Origin: an uncultured Verrucomicrobiota bacterium
GTDB lineage: Bacteria > Verrucomicrobiota > Verrucomicrobiia > Verrucomicrobiales > Verrucomicrobiaceae
Reading direction: 5' to 3'
NCBI GenBank assembly: GCA_903854655.1
Contig: CAINXC010000705.1
Location: 1 to 48,509 of the forward strand
DNA: 48,509 nucleotides
Positions 7,079-14,812 of this stretch are shown here, piece by piece. The notes beneath the pieces were generated by a model. The model was not told the origin of the DNA. It saw only the letters and a program-made list of their open reading frames with translations, and searched no databases. The position numbers and the translations under genes are program-made. Position 1 is the first letter of the stretch. The number at the start of each line of letters is the position of its first letter.

Positions 7079-8275
7079 ATGCTAGAGCGCAAAATCAAGG
7101 TAGAGTACTCGCACCGCGTCCTGTTCACGAAGGACGCTTTTTCGTCCTTGAACACAACCGTGCGCGATGTGCTCGAACTCAACCACGACGGCCGCAAACC
7201 GAAGGTGCTGGTGTTCATTGATGACCGCGTGGCCCTGGCCAATCCGAAGCTGGCGGACCAGGTGCAAAGCTATGCCGCCGCGCACAGTGACGCCCTCAAC
7301 CTCACGGCCGAGCCCTTCATCCTGCCGGGCGGCGAGGCGTGCAAAAACGAGTTCCGCCTGGTGGAGCAGTGCTGGAAGGCGATCAATGAGGCGGGGCTCG
7401 ACCGCCATTCTTATGTCTTTGTGATCGGCGGCGGCGCCGTGCTCGATCTGGTCTGCTTCGCGGCGGCCACCGCCCACCGGGGCATCCGCCACATTCGCTT
7501 CCCCACCACCACGCTCAGCCAGGGCGACGGCGGCGTGGGCGTCAAAAACGGCGTCAACTACGTGGGCAAAAAGAACTGGGTGGGCTCCTTCGCCGTGCCG
7601 TACGCGGTGATCAATGACTTCGCCTTCCTCGACACCCTGCCGGAGCGCGAGCGGCGCAACGGCATCATTGAGGCGATCAAGGTGGCGCTCATCCGCGACG
7701 CTGCCTTCTTCCATGAACTGGAGGGGATGGGCGATGCCCTGGCCAGGCTCGAGTCCCCTGCCCTGGAGCGCCTCATCCAGCGCAGCGCCGAGCTGCACGT
7801 GGAGCACATCAGCACCGGCGGAGACCCCTTCGAAATGGGCAGCTCGCGCCCGCTCGATTTCGGCCACTGGGCCGCGCACAAGCTGGAGCAGGTGTCGCAC
7901 TTCGCCGTGGCTCATGGCGAGGCGGTGGCCATCGGCATGGCCGTGGACCTGCTCTATTCCGTCAAGCGGGGCATTCTTGAAGCCGTCACCGCCGAGCGCA
8001 TCATTTCGCTGATCGAGCGCATCGGCTTTGCCACCTACGCCCCGCACCTGCTGAAAAAGAACGCCCGCGGCGAGCTGACGATTCTGGCGGGTCTGGAGGA
8101 GTTCCGCGAGCATCTGGGCGGCGAGCTGACCATCACTCTGGTGCCGGAGATCGGCCGCAAAATCGAAGTCCATGAGATGGACAAGGAACTCATCGTGGAA
8201 GCGGTGAAGGACCTGCGCGAGCGCAACGGCGACAAGCCCCTGCCCTTCGTGCAGCACCTGCTGGCCAAAACCTGA
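7079..8275 (+). CDS. eboD: Sugar phosphate cyclase, EboD-type 3-dehydroquinate synthase homologue
   Basis: A 398-residue protein of the dehydroquinate synthase-like superfamily, about 40 residues longer than ordinary AroB. It has the NAD-binding GGGAVLDLVCFAAATAHRG (118-136), PTTTLSQGDGGVGVKNG (142-158), and three expected metal ligands: Glu198 (IIEAIKVALI), His263 (RPLDFGHWAAHKLE) and His279 (AHGEAVAIGM). The sequences GVGVKNGVN, GKKNWVGSF and EFREHLGGELTI fit the EboD branch rather than AroB. The metal and NAD sites look intact, so it is probably an active cyclase, but its substrate is unknown. It lies downstream of eboC, which supports the assignment, and 16 bp ahead of the NYN gene. It is unlikely to be the housekeeping aroB. 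Confidence 0.85.
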   Translation: MLERKIKVEYSHRVLFTKDAFSSLNTTVRDVLELNHDGRKPKVLVFIDDRVALANPKLADQVQSYAAAHSDALNLTAEPFILPGGEACKNEFRLVEQCWKAINEAGLDRHSYVFVIGGGAVLDLVCFAAATAHRGIRHIRFPTTTLSQGDGGVGVKNGVNYVGKKNWVGSFAVPYAVINDFAFLDTLPERERRNGIIEAIKVALIRDAAFFHELEGMGDALARLESPALERLIQRSAELHVEHISTGGDPFEMGSSRPLDFGHWAAHKLEQVSHFAVAHGEAVAIGMAVDLLYSVKRGILEAVTAERIISLIERIGFATYAPHLLKKNARGELTILAGLEEFREHLGGELTITLVPEIGRKIEVHEMDKELIVEAVKDLRERNGDKPLPFVQHLLAKT

Positions 8276-8291
8276 TCTGCCCGCGCCCTCC

Positions 8292-8726
8292 ATGAGCGCC
8301 CATCGCTACCTGCTCATCGACGGCCACAGCATCATCCACGCCTGGCCGGAGCTGCGCACGCTGCACCGGCAGGCGGCGCGGCGGCATCTGGCCCGCGAGC
8401 AGTTGCTGCAGCGCATGCGCAATTACCAGGACATGACCGGCGAGCGTGTGATCGTGGTGTTCGACGGCACCCAGTCGCGCACCAGCGAAGAGCGCGAGAC
8501 CGACGGGCTGCAAATTTTCTACGCCGATGCCGGCAAGACCGCCGATTCGATCATCGAGCGGCTGGTGGCCAAATACGCCGCCCAGCACCCCATGCGCGCC
8601 GCCACGGCCGACGGCATGATCCGTGAAACCGTCAGCGCCTTTGGCGGAAACTGGATCAGCCCCGAGACGCTGCGGACGATTTGCGATGAGGCCGAAGGCG
8701 AGATGCGACGACGGATCAAGGGGTGA
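8292..8726 (+). CDS. NYN-domain protein of the YacP/Rae1 family
   Basis: A 144-residue protein with a PIN-like NYN fold, related to YacP (Rae1), a ribosome-associated endoribonuclease in Bacillus. The opening YLLIDGHSIIHAWPEL contains the first catalytic Asp; VIVVFDGTQSR is the second conserved strand; YADAGKTADSIIERLV supplies further acidic residues. The late segment around ATADGMIRETVSAFGG is typical of the family. It lies 16 bp after eboD and may be cotranscribed with it, although the link may be accidental. It ends 24 bp from the convergent PIN gene. Function in this organism is inferred from family only. Confidence 0.85.
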   Translation: MSAHRYLLIDGHSIIHAWPELRTLHRQAARRHLAREQLLQRMRNYQDMTGERVIVVFDGTQSRTSEERETDGLQIFYADAGKTADSIIERLVAKYAAQHPMRAATADGMIRETVSAFGGNWISPETLRTICDEAEGEMRRRIKG

Positions 8727-8750
8727 GGCGTGTAAAGTTGTCTTCTCTTA

Positions 8751-9173
8751 TCAAACGTGCACACCATGATACCGCCGGATAAACTCCTCGGGAGTGATGG
8801 GTTGTGGCTTGTAGCCGGCGTTTGCAAGTGGTGCAAAGTGCCGGTCCTGGGTGACCACATAATCGGCGTGCGCGGCGATGGCGCAGTCTGTGAAAGCATT
8901 GTCGTCGGGGTCGTCGCCGATGATGTGGAACTGGTAGTGCGGGCTGACGGTGACCAGATTGCCTGACATGTCGATAAGGTCGAGGAGGCGGGCGACACTG
9001 CCCCAAGCCGCAGCCCCTGCCTTTCCGCCAATAATCTCCTGATATTCTGTCAGCACCCGGTTTGACACTGCCCAATCCATCAGTCCAAACACAATGCCAT
9101 CCAAAAGCACACCATACGGATGGCTTGTGGCCCGGGCTTGAATGAGCACGTTGGTATCAAGGCAGACCGTCAT
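8751..9173 (-). CDS. PIN-domain ribonuclease toxin (COG1569-like)
   Basis: A 140-residue PIN protein, likely the toxin of a type II TA pair. It begins VCLDTNVLIQA with the first catalytic Asp (5), has LTEYQEII with the conserved Glu, and ends with GDDPDDNAFTDCAIAAHADYVVTQDRHF, which supplies the last acidic cluster. All expected acidic residues seem present, so it is probably active as an endoribonuclease. The small gene upstream (9186-9422) is 12 bp away and is the likely antitoxin. Convergent with the NYN gene. Confidence 0.85.
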   Translation of the reverse strand: MTVCLDTNVLIQARATSHPYGVLLDGIVFGLMDWAVSNRVLTEYQEIIGGKAGAAAWGSVARLLDLIDMSGNLVTVSPHYQFHIIGDDPDDNAFTDCAIAAHADYVVTQDRHFAPLANAGYKPQPITPEEFIRRYHGVHV

Positions 9174-9185
9174 GCGGGCAAACTG

Positions 9186-9422
9186 TCACACGGACTTCTT
9201 GCTGTCCCGATAAGCCCGGACGAGTTCAGGGAGGTTTTTCCAGAGTCCGGCAGCATTTTCATTATCCGCCTGCTCAGAGACCTCACGCCTCACACGCAAC
9301 TTTTCATTGAGCAGTGTCAGCTCATAAAGCTCCGCCACGTCCTGTTCAGACATGGACGAGATGCGCTTCAGCATCTGCTCGCGCAAGTTCTTGGGGATGG
9401 GTTGGGCAGGCGGCGTGCTCAT
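9186..9422 (-). CDS. Putative antitoxin to the adjacent PIN toxin
   Basis: A 78-residue charged, mainly helical protein of no family I can name firmly. Its first half (LREQMLKRISSMSEQDVAELYELTLL) suggests two helices, and the acidic middle would suit toxin binding. Assignment rests on size and position: it directly precedes the PIN gene, 12 bp apart, on the same strand, the usual antitoxin-first order. I see no clear ribbon-helix-helix or Phd motif. Confidence 0.65.
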   Translation of the reverse strand: MSTPPAQPIPKNLREQMLKRISSMSEQDVAELYELTLLNEKLRVRREVSEQADNENAAGLWKNLPELVRAYRDSKKSV

Positions 9423-9516
9423 GGGTGATCTTTAGCAGATTCAGGATAGGGTCGCAATTCTTGTGTTGTCGATCGAGGCGAGAACAGGATCATCCCACCC
9501 AGTGTTCAAACACGGC

Positions 9517-10290
9517 CTAAAATCGCCCGCCATCCACCATGAACTGCTGAGCGGTGCAGGCGGCGCCATCATCGGCGGCAAGGAAGAGCACCATCTGGGC
9601 GAACTCCTCGGGCATGATGCGCCGCTTGATCGCCTGATCGCGCATGGTGCCTTCCTCACCTTCGGGCGACCACCACTTGGTGAGCTGCCGCTCGGTGGGC
9701 ACCCATCCTGGCAGCACGGTGTTCACCCGCACGCCGTGGGGGCCAAAGGTGCGGGCCATCGTGCGGGTGATGCCCTCCACCGCTGACTTCGCGATGGCGT
9801 AACCGGGGAAGAAGTCCTCCTGCATCATGTAGCTGCTGGAGCCGATGTTAATCACCGAGCCGTTGGCGGCCGCGATCATCTGCGGCGCCAGCGCCTGAAT
9901 GGCGAAAAAGTAGTGGCGCAGATTGGTGTTGATCCGGTTGTCGAAATACTCCGGGGTCATGTCCTGCCAGCCGTGGCGGTCATCGTTGGCCGCATTGTTG
10001 ACCAGCACCGTCACGCCGCCGAGATCTGCAATCGCTGAAGCGCACGCCGCGCGCAACGCTTCGATGTTGAGCAGATCCACCTCGTAGAAAAGAGGGGTGT
10101 GAACGGCACCGGCGTCAATGCAGCGCTGAATCGTCGCCCTGGCGCAGCCGACGTTCTTGTCCACGAAGGCGACGCGGCTGCCCTGGCGCGCGAACTGCTC
10201 GACAATGGCGCTGCCGATGCCATCCGCCCCTCCGGTCACGAACACGGTGCGATTCACAAGAGAGGGGTAGCTGGCGTAGTGGGCGGGCAT
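9517..10290 (-). CDS. Short-chain dehydrogenase/reductase
   Basis: A 257-residue classical SDR. The cofactor motif is TGGADGIG (19-26); NNAA (98-101) replaces the common NNAG; the active-site set is Ser151-153, Tyr164 and Lys168 (YAIAK). PGWVPTERQ and the ending MVDGGRF are also typical. Asp44 in FVDKN after the second strand suggests NAD(H) preference. The start at 10290 is preferred to an upstream one at 10347 because it begins next to the Rossmann fold. It is divergent from the hydrolase gene at 10351, with 60 bp between them. Substrate unknown. Confidence 0.88.
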   Translation of the reverse strand: MPAHYASYPSLVNRTVFVTGGADGIGSAIVEQFARQGSRVAFVDKNVGCARATIQRCIDAGAVHTPLFYEVDLLNIEALRAACASAIADLGGVTVLVNNAANDDRHGWQDMTPEYFDNRINTNLRHYFFAIQALAPQMIAAANGSVINIGSSSYMMQEDFFPGYAIAKSAVEGITRTMARTFGPHGVRVNTVLPGWVPTERQLTKWWSPEGEEGTMRDQAIKRRIMPEEFAQMVLFLAADDGAACTAQQFMVDGGRF

Positions 10291-10350
10291 GATGATGGGT
10301 GACAATACGTGTAAAAAGGCGGTTCCTCCATTTCGTTTACACCCCACTCT

Positions 10351-11679
10351 ATGCGTGCTGTCGCCCTTCTCTTCCTTGCTTTTGCCGCCTCACTGCCTGC
10401 CCAGCAGGCTCCCTATGATGTCTTTCCACCGGCCGAGGCCCCGTATTACCGGGTGCGCTATGAGGCGTCCACGACGCCCGGTGAACTCGTGTTTCCCGTG
10501 AACTACACGGTGTGGGTTCCACCAGGCGTGAAGTCCTTGCGCGGCGTCATTGTCCACCAGCACGGCTGCGGCGAAGGCTCCTGCAAATCAGGCCTCACGG
10601 GAGCCTTCGACCTGCACTGGCAGGCGCTGGCGAAGAAGCACGACTGCGCGCTCCTCGCCCCCTCCTATGAGCAGCCGGACAAAGCGAACTGCCAGCTCTG
10701 GTGCGACCCGCGCAATGGTTCGGACACGGCGTTTCAAAAGTCACTGGTCGATCTCGGAGCGAAGAGCGGCCACCCCGAGCTTGCCACCGTGCCATGGGCG
10801 CTCTGGGGCCACAGCGGCGGCGGTCACTGGGCCGGCGGCATGGTGCTGCTCCACCCGGACCGCATTGCAGCAGCGTGGCTGCGCTCCGGCGTGCCGCCGC
10901 TGACAGCCTCCACGGGCAAGCCCAACCCTTACACCATCCCGGACGCTTCCTTGCAGGTGCCCGTCATGTGCAATCTCGGCACCAAGGAAGGCGTGACCGA
11001 GAAGACAGGCCGCTTCGCCGGCGGCTGGGCGGGCGTCGATGCATTCTTCACCGCGATGCGCGCCAAGGGTGCGCTCATCGGCGTGGCCATCGATCCTTTC
11101 ACCGCCCACGAGTGCGGCAACCAGCGCTACCTGGCGATCCCCTGGCTCGATGCCTGCCTCACCGCCCGCCTGCCCGGCAAAGGCTCCAAGTCACTGAAGC
11201 CCATGAACAGCGGTGACGCTTGGATCGCCCCGGTACACCTCGCTGAACCCGAGGTCATTGCACCCGTGCCAGCCGCGAAGTTCACCGGTGCCTTGGAAAG
11301 ATCCGTCTGGCTGCCCAATGAAGTCATCGCCAGGGCCTGGACACAGTATGTCAAAGACACCGCCATTGCGGACACCACTCCACCACCGGCACCCACCCTC
11401 CTGCAAGTGAAGGCCAATGAACTGACCTGGGAAGCCGATGCCGATCTCGAAAGCGGGCTTGCGAGTTTCATCATCGAGCGCGACGGCCAGTTCCTCGCCA
11501 ATGTCCCGGAAGCTGGCAAGAATCCCTTCGGCCGCCCCATCTTCCAAAACCTGCAGTACAGCGACACCCCGACTCAGCCGATCGTGCCGATGCACTTTAC
11601 TGACACCACGGCCGAAGCAGGCAAAACGCATCAGTACCGGGTGATCGCGGTCAACACGGTTGGATTGAAGTCAAGGTAG
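10351..11679 (+). CDS. Secreted alpha/beta hydrolase with C-terminal fibronectin III-like domain
   Basis: A 442-residue exported protein. Residues 1-18 form a signal peptide (cut near SLPAQ). The hydrolase domain has the nucleophile elbow GHSGGG with Ser155 and a preceding strand [15 protein letters not shown] (69-78) may shape the oxyanion region. Six or so cysteines in the mature domain suggest disulphides. From about residue 365 a beta-rich segment ([10 protein letters not shown] ... [14 protein letters not shown]) looks like a fibronectin type III module, often used to bind carbohydrate or surface. The likely catalytic His is in [11 protein letters not shown]. Substrate is unknown; an esterase on plant or algal polymers is plausible. 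Confidence 0.75.
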   Translation: MRAVALLFLAFAASLPAQQAPYDVFPPAEAPYYRVRYEASTTPGELVFPVNYTVWVPPGVKSLRGVIVHQHGCGEGSCKSGLTGAFDLHWQALAKKHDCALLAPSYEQPDKANCQLWCDPRNGSDTAFQKSLVDLGAKSGHPELATVPWALWGHSGGGHWAGGMVLLHPDRIAAAWLRSGVPPLTASTGKPNPYTIPDASLQVPVMCNLGTKEGVTEKTGRFAGGWAGVDAFFTAMRAKGALIGVAIDPFTAHECGNQRYLAIPWLDACLTARLPGKGSKSLKPMNSGDAWIAPVHLAEPEVIAPVPAAKFTGALERSVWLPNEVIARAWTQYVKDTAIADTTPPPAPTLLQVKANELTWEADADLESGLASFIIERDGQFLANVPEAGKNPFGRPIFQNLQYSDTPTQPIVPMHFTDTTAEAGKTHQYRVIAVNTVGLKSR

Positions 11680-11715
11680 CGGCAGCGCGCCGCCGTTGCT
11701 TCAGACCAACGTAGT

Positions 11716-11732
11716 CCGCGAGTCTCTCGCGG
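11716..11732. terminator. Short GC-rich hairpin between hydrolase and TA pair
   Basis: CCGCGAG at 11716-11722 and CTCGCGG at 11726-11732 form a perfect 7-bp stem with a 3-base loop, 37 bp after the hydrolase stop. There is no T tract, so it could be a terminator or part of an intergenic repeat. Confidence 0.35.
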
Positions 11733-11748
11733 CTCAGGCAGTCCGGAG

Positions 11749-11777
11749 TTGTTCAAAGCCTTCATGTCAGTCATAAT
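11749..11777 (+). promoter_or_regulatory. Candidate sigma70-type promoter of the second TA operon
   Basis: TTGTTC at 11749-11754 and CATAAT at 11772-11777 are separated by 17 bp. Transcription would begin about 11784-11785, at the ATG itself, implying a leaderless message. The -10 box lies inside the large palindrome. Confidence 0.5.
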
Positions 11778-11790
11778 GACTGACATGAAG
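11760..11790. promoter_or_regulatory. Perfect 31-bp palindrome, likely TA operator
   Basis: Arms of 15 bp, CTTCATGTCAGTCAT at 11760-11774 and ATGACTGACATGAAG at 11776-11790, are exact reverse complements around one base. It covers the putative -10 box and the start codon at 11785. Such symmetry at a TA promoter is what an antitoxin dimer binds for autorepression. Confidence 0.75.
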
Positions 11791-12102
11791 ACCAAGACTG
11801 CTGCAAAGAAATCTGCGCCAGGCCTGGCGCCCATCCGCGACACTTTCTCCGTCCGTGACATGAACCGGCAGCCCCAGGCTGTCTTGACTGCGGCACGCAC
11901 TTTGGGGCGGGTGCACATACAGGGTCGCTCTGGGGAAAGGTTCGTCATACAGCCTGAACCCGCACGGCCCGTGGAGCCAAGCTCGCGAGAGGATTTCCGT
12001 GCGCGCGTGAAAATGCTCCACTCACAAATGCGCGCCACCGGGAGCGCGAGCTTCACTGAGGAAGGTTGGAAAACCATCAGCAAGCAAATCGCGGGTGAGT
12101 GA
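11785..12102 (+). CDS. Antitoxin of a PIN TA pair (Phd/YefM-like)
   Basis: A 105-residue protein. The segment FSVRDMNRQPQAVLTAARTLGRVHIQGRSGERFVI matches the Phd/YefM layout: a short N-terminal DNA-binding fold with one conserved helix, then a strand pair. The C-terminal half is charged, as expected for the toxin-binding tail. The start at 11785 (MKTKTAAKK) is chosen because earlier in-frame ATGs at 11749, 11764 and 11776 lie in the promoter and palindrome. Its stop overlaps the toxin start as TGATG. A similar antitoxin lies at 22090-22344 (both have F-x-x-R-D-x-N-R), so the two pairs are paralogous. Confidence 0.75.
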   Translation: MKTKTAAKKSAPGLAPIRDTFSVRDMNRQPQAVLTAARTLGRVHIQGRSGERFVIQPEPARPVEPSSREDFRARVKMLHSQMRATGSASFTEEGWKTISKQIAGE

Positions 12103-12569
12103 TGAATGTTTACGCTGCCACAAACTTTTTCACCGCGCTCTTCTGTTCGGGACCGAACACAGGCGAAGCGCTCCGACTTGATGCTGTTGCAGACCTGGAA
12201 GGCGCACCTGCCTATCCGGTTACGATGATCTGTCGTCTGGAGTTCGTAAACGCACTTCAGCAGTCTGTGTATTCCACCCGCCACGGCGTGCCCGGCATTC
12301 ACATCACCCAGGAGCATGCGATGGCGGTTGAGGCGATGTTCTTTGATGAGCTTTCTGCTGGAAAAACTTTGTGCGATGCAACGATGAGCGAGCGCCTTCT
12401 GGAGCGACGGTTCCAAGATCTCTCCCATCGCCATACCGCGAAGGAAGGCTTCCGCACTTATGACATCCTGCATGTCTCTTCCGCGCTGGTGCTGGGATGC
12501 GACACCTTTTGGAGCTTTGACGCCAAAGCCAGGAAACTCGCCGAGCAGGAAGGCCCGGCGGTGAACTGA
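12102..12569 (+). CDS. PIN-domain toxin with first catalytic Asp replaced by Ala
   Basis: A 155-residue PIN protein, second gene of the TA pair, overlapping the antitoxin stop by one base at 12102 (a GTG at 12099 is an alternative start). The opening reads VYAATNFF where the family has an Asp, as in its paralogue at 21638-22093 (IYSDTNFI). The Ala codon GCC at 12117-12119 is one base from GAC. Later acidic positions remain: CRLEFVNALQQSV, YDILHVSSAL and FWSFDAKARKLA. Loss of the first Asp usually removes metal binding, so this toxin may be inactive or serve as a regulator. The gene ends 18 bp from a convergent esterase gene. Confidence 0.8.
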   Translation: MNVYAATNFFTALFCSGPNTGEALRLDAVADLEGAPAYPVTMICRLEFVNALQQSVYSTRHGVPGIHITQEHAMAVEAMFFDELSAGKTLCDATMSERLLERRFQDLSHRHTAKEGFRTYDILHVSSALVLGCDTFWSFDAKARKLAEQEGPAVN

Positions 12570-12587
12570 ACAGCCAACGGATGCCAA

Positions 12588-13445
12588 CTACTTGCCCAGC
12601 CAGCCCATGCTCTTCATCCACTCGCCGCAGCGGGCGGGCCAGTCATTGACAGGATTGCCATCGCGACGCATGCCGAAGCCATGGCCGCCCTTGGTCATGA
12701 TATGGACCTCGGCGGGGATGTTCAGCTTCTTCAGCTCCAGGTAGAGCATGGTGGCCTCAATGGGGTTGGTCTTGTCGTCGTGCGCCACCAGGAAAAAGGA
12801 AGGCGGTGCGTCCGCTGGTACGCTGAACCCAGGGCGGAACTTGGTCTTGTCGTCCTTGTCCAGGAAACCGCCGCCGTAGATCATCACCATAAAATCGGGC
12901 CGTGGGTCGCAGTCCAGAGCCAGCTTGGTGGGGTAGGTGGGCTCGCCACGGTCAAAACAGGCGTGGCCGGCAAGATTGCCGCCTGCGGAGAAGCCCAGCA
13001 GCCCCACACGCTTGGGATCGATGCCCCACTCGGCGGCGTGGTGCCGCACCATGCCGATCGCGCGTTGCGCATCCTGCACCGGCTTTTCATACGAGTTCGG
13101 CTCTTCATTGGTGGGGGTGCGATAGGTGAGAAGCACCCCTGTCACGCCAATGGAGTTGAGCCATTCACACACCGCCGTGCCCTCATGCTTGATCGAGAGG
13201 AACCGGAATCCCCCGCCCGGGGCCACGATGACCGCCGTGCCATTCGGGTTCTCCGGCCGGTAAACAGTCAGGGTTGGGTCGGTGATGTTGGTGACCACGT
13301 TTGGGTTCGGAGCCTTGCCATCGTTGGGCGCGGGCTTGATGATCATCTGCCCGGGCGGGCCTTCCGGCCACAGCTTGAGAGTCAAGGGGTCGGCGGCGAA
13401 GGTGGTCGAGACAGCAACAAGCGATGCAAGGGTCAGAAACTTCAT
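12588..13445 (-). CDS. Secreted alpha/beta hydrolase, BD-FAE/acetyl esterase-like
   Basis: A 285-residue exported esterase. The start at 13445 gives a signal peptide (MKFLTLASLVAVSTTFA, cut before ADP); a longer frame to 13544 adds a charged leader. The catalytic layout is complete: oxyanion GGG at 77-79 (VIVAPGGGFRFLS), nucleophile Ser153 in GFSAGG, an Asp in VAHDDKTNPIE, and His in KGGHGFGMR. This arrangement is common in Verrucomicrobiota and Planctomycetes for hemicellulose or feruloyl/acetyl xylan esterases. Substrate is inferred only. It is divergent from the SGNH gene at 13543, with 97 bp between. Confidence 0.85.
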   Translation of the reverse strand: MKFLTLASLVAVSTTFAADPLTLKLWPEGPPGQMIIKPAPNDGKAPNPNVVTNITDPTLTVYRPENPNGTAVIVAPGGGFRFLSIKHEGTAVCEWLNSIGVTGVLLTYRTPTNEEPNSYEKPVQDAQRAIGMVRHHAAEWGIDPKRVGLLGFSAGGNLAGHACFDRGEPTYPTKLALDCDPRPDFMVMIYGGGFLDKDDKTKFRPGFSVPADAPPSFFLVAHDDKTNPIEATMLYLELKKLNIPAEVHIMTKGGHGFGMRRDGNPVNDWPARCGEWMKSMGWLGK

Positions 13446-13542
13446 CCGGTCATAACGCAGGCTTGCCTCGCGATCTTTGAACAGCTTGATCTTGCCTCGG
13501 AGATTTGGAGGTTTATGGAGATCATCAGCCCGATCCAGCTTC

Positions 13543-14670
13543 ATGTCTGTCTTCCCGAACTGCTCCGCCCCTGCGGATGCGCCCCTTGCATCGCCGATGC
13601 AGGGGGTGATTCGTCTGCTGGTGTGGTGCGTGCTGTGTGCCGGGCTGCCCGTTTTGCTGATGCGCGGCGAGAGAACAAAGAAGGGGGTGCCGGCAGCCCT
13701 TCATTCAACGATCGCGCAGGAGGTGATCGATGTGAAGAAAACCATCGCCGAACTGCAAGCCGCCCGGCCTGAATATATCGGCATAGGCAATTCCATGCTC
13801 TACACCCGGCTGGGAAAGACCCCTGGAGCCATGAACACCCTGACCGGCCGCAAGTTCTTCTTCATCATCAAGAACGGATCAAGCAGCGCCGCCTGGTATC
13901 TGACGCTGAAGAACGTGGTGGCGGCCAGCGGCGTTCATCCCCGGCTGGTGTTCTTCTTCATCCGCGACAATGACCTCACTTCGCCCTTCTTTCGCACGGC
14001 GGGAGACTATGCGGTTTACCTCAACAGCCTGCGTGGACCGCAGGAGCCCGTGCTCGACGACCTCCTGCATGCACCGCCGGCAAAACAGGGTGTCGTCGGC
14101 AGACTGTCGGAGCGGCTAAACGGTCCCGGCGGCCTCTACTCCTTCCCCGCATGGGACGAAAAGATACCGCGCCATTTGATCGACATGGCGATGGACATGG
14201 GCAGTGCCGGAGCCCCGAAAACGGAGATGCGCAGCTCCCTTTCGGCCCGCTTTGCCATCGAGCATCTGCGCGGAGACATGGCCGCCGACCTGCCTGCACC
14301 AGGCTCGGGCGACGGTTATGCGCCCGACTCGTACAACGATCTGAACGGCAACTATGTGGACAGCGAGAAGAGATCCTTTCTGCCAGCCATGATGCAGGTG
14401 GCGGAGAAGCATGGCTTAAAACTGCTGTTCTTCCGCGTGAAGCGCAGGCCCGATGCCAGCGGCAACGTGACTGATGAACCGCCGGAACTGCGCCCCTACG
14501 CGCAGCATTTGCAGCACTGGATCGAGGAGCGCGGCGGCCTGTTCCACGACGAGTCTTATGATCCAACAATCCCCAGGGAAGCCTACCGCGACGGCGACCA
14601 CATCGGCGAAGAGCACATGGACTGGTATCGCAAGTACTTCTGGCAACGAATGTCATCCGTCTTCCCATGA
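13543..14670 (+). CDS. Membrane-anchored SGNH-like protein, first of a tandem pair
   Basis: A 375-residue protein with a single N-terminal transmembrane anchor (about residues 21-40, GVIRLLVWCVLCAGLPVLLM) and an extracytoplasmic SGNH-like domain. Block I is GIGNSM with Ser84; the ending RDGDHIGEEHMDWYRKYFW supplies the catalytic Asp/His pair. Such proteins pair with MBOAT acyltransferases, as AlgX/AlgJ do with AlgI, to acetylate exported polysaccharides. The start at 13543 gives the same leader length as the paralogue; a frame from 13477 and a Met at 13597 are alternatives. The gene is followed by its own paralogue (14813) and an MBOAT gene. The leading C-terminal segment QHLQHWIEERGGLFHDES is almost the same in both copies. 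Confidence 0.78.
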   Translation: MSVFPNCSAPADAPLASPMQGVIRLLVWCVLCAGLPVLLMRGERTKKGVPAALHSTIAQEVIDVKKTIAELQAARPEYIGIGNSMLYTRLGKTPGAMNTLTGRKFFFIIKNGSSSAAWYLTLKNVVAASGVHPRLVFFFIRDNDLTSPFFRTAGDYAVYLNSLRGPQEPVLDDLLHAPPAKQGVVGRLSERLNGPGGLYSFPAWDEKIPRHLIDMAMDMGSAGAPKTEMRSSLSARFAIEHLRGDMAADLPAPGSGDGYAPDSYNDLNGNYVDSEKRSFLPAMMQVAEKHGLKLLFFRVKRRPDASGNVTDEPPELRPYAQHLQHWIEERGGLFHDESYDPTIPREAYRDGDHIGEEHMDWYRKYFWQRMSSVFP

Positions 14671-14812
14671 CTGGCGCCACAACAAGGGACAAACTGCGGA
14701 TGAGAGGGTGGCGGCCTGCGGCGGACGCCAAATGCATTGACATGCAATCTCCCGCCACGCTATTACCCTCGCAAATTTGCTCCCGCGCTTCGTTGAAAAT
14801 GACAGCCCTGTG

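Noticed and set aside
7079-8275. Housekeeping 3-dehydroquinate synthase (aroB)
   Set aside because: The length, the GVGVKNG and EFREHLGG segments and the eboC neighbour favour the EboD branch instead.
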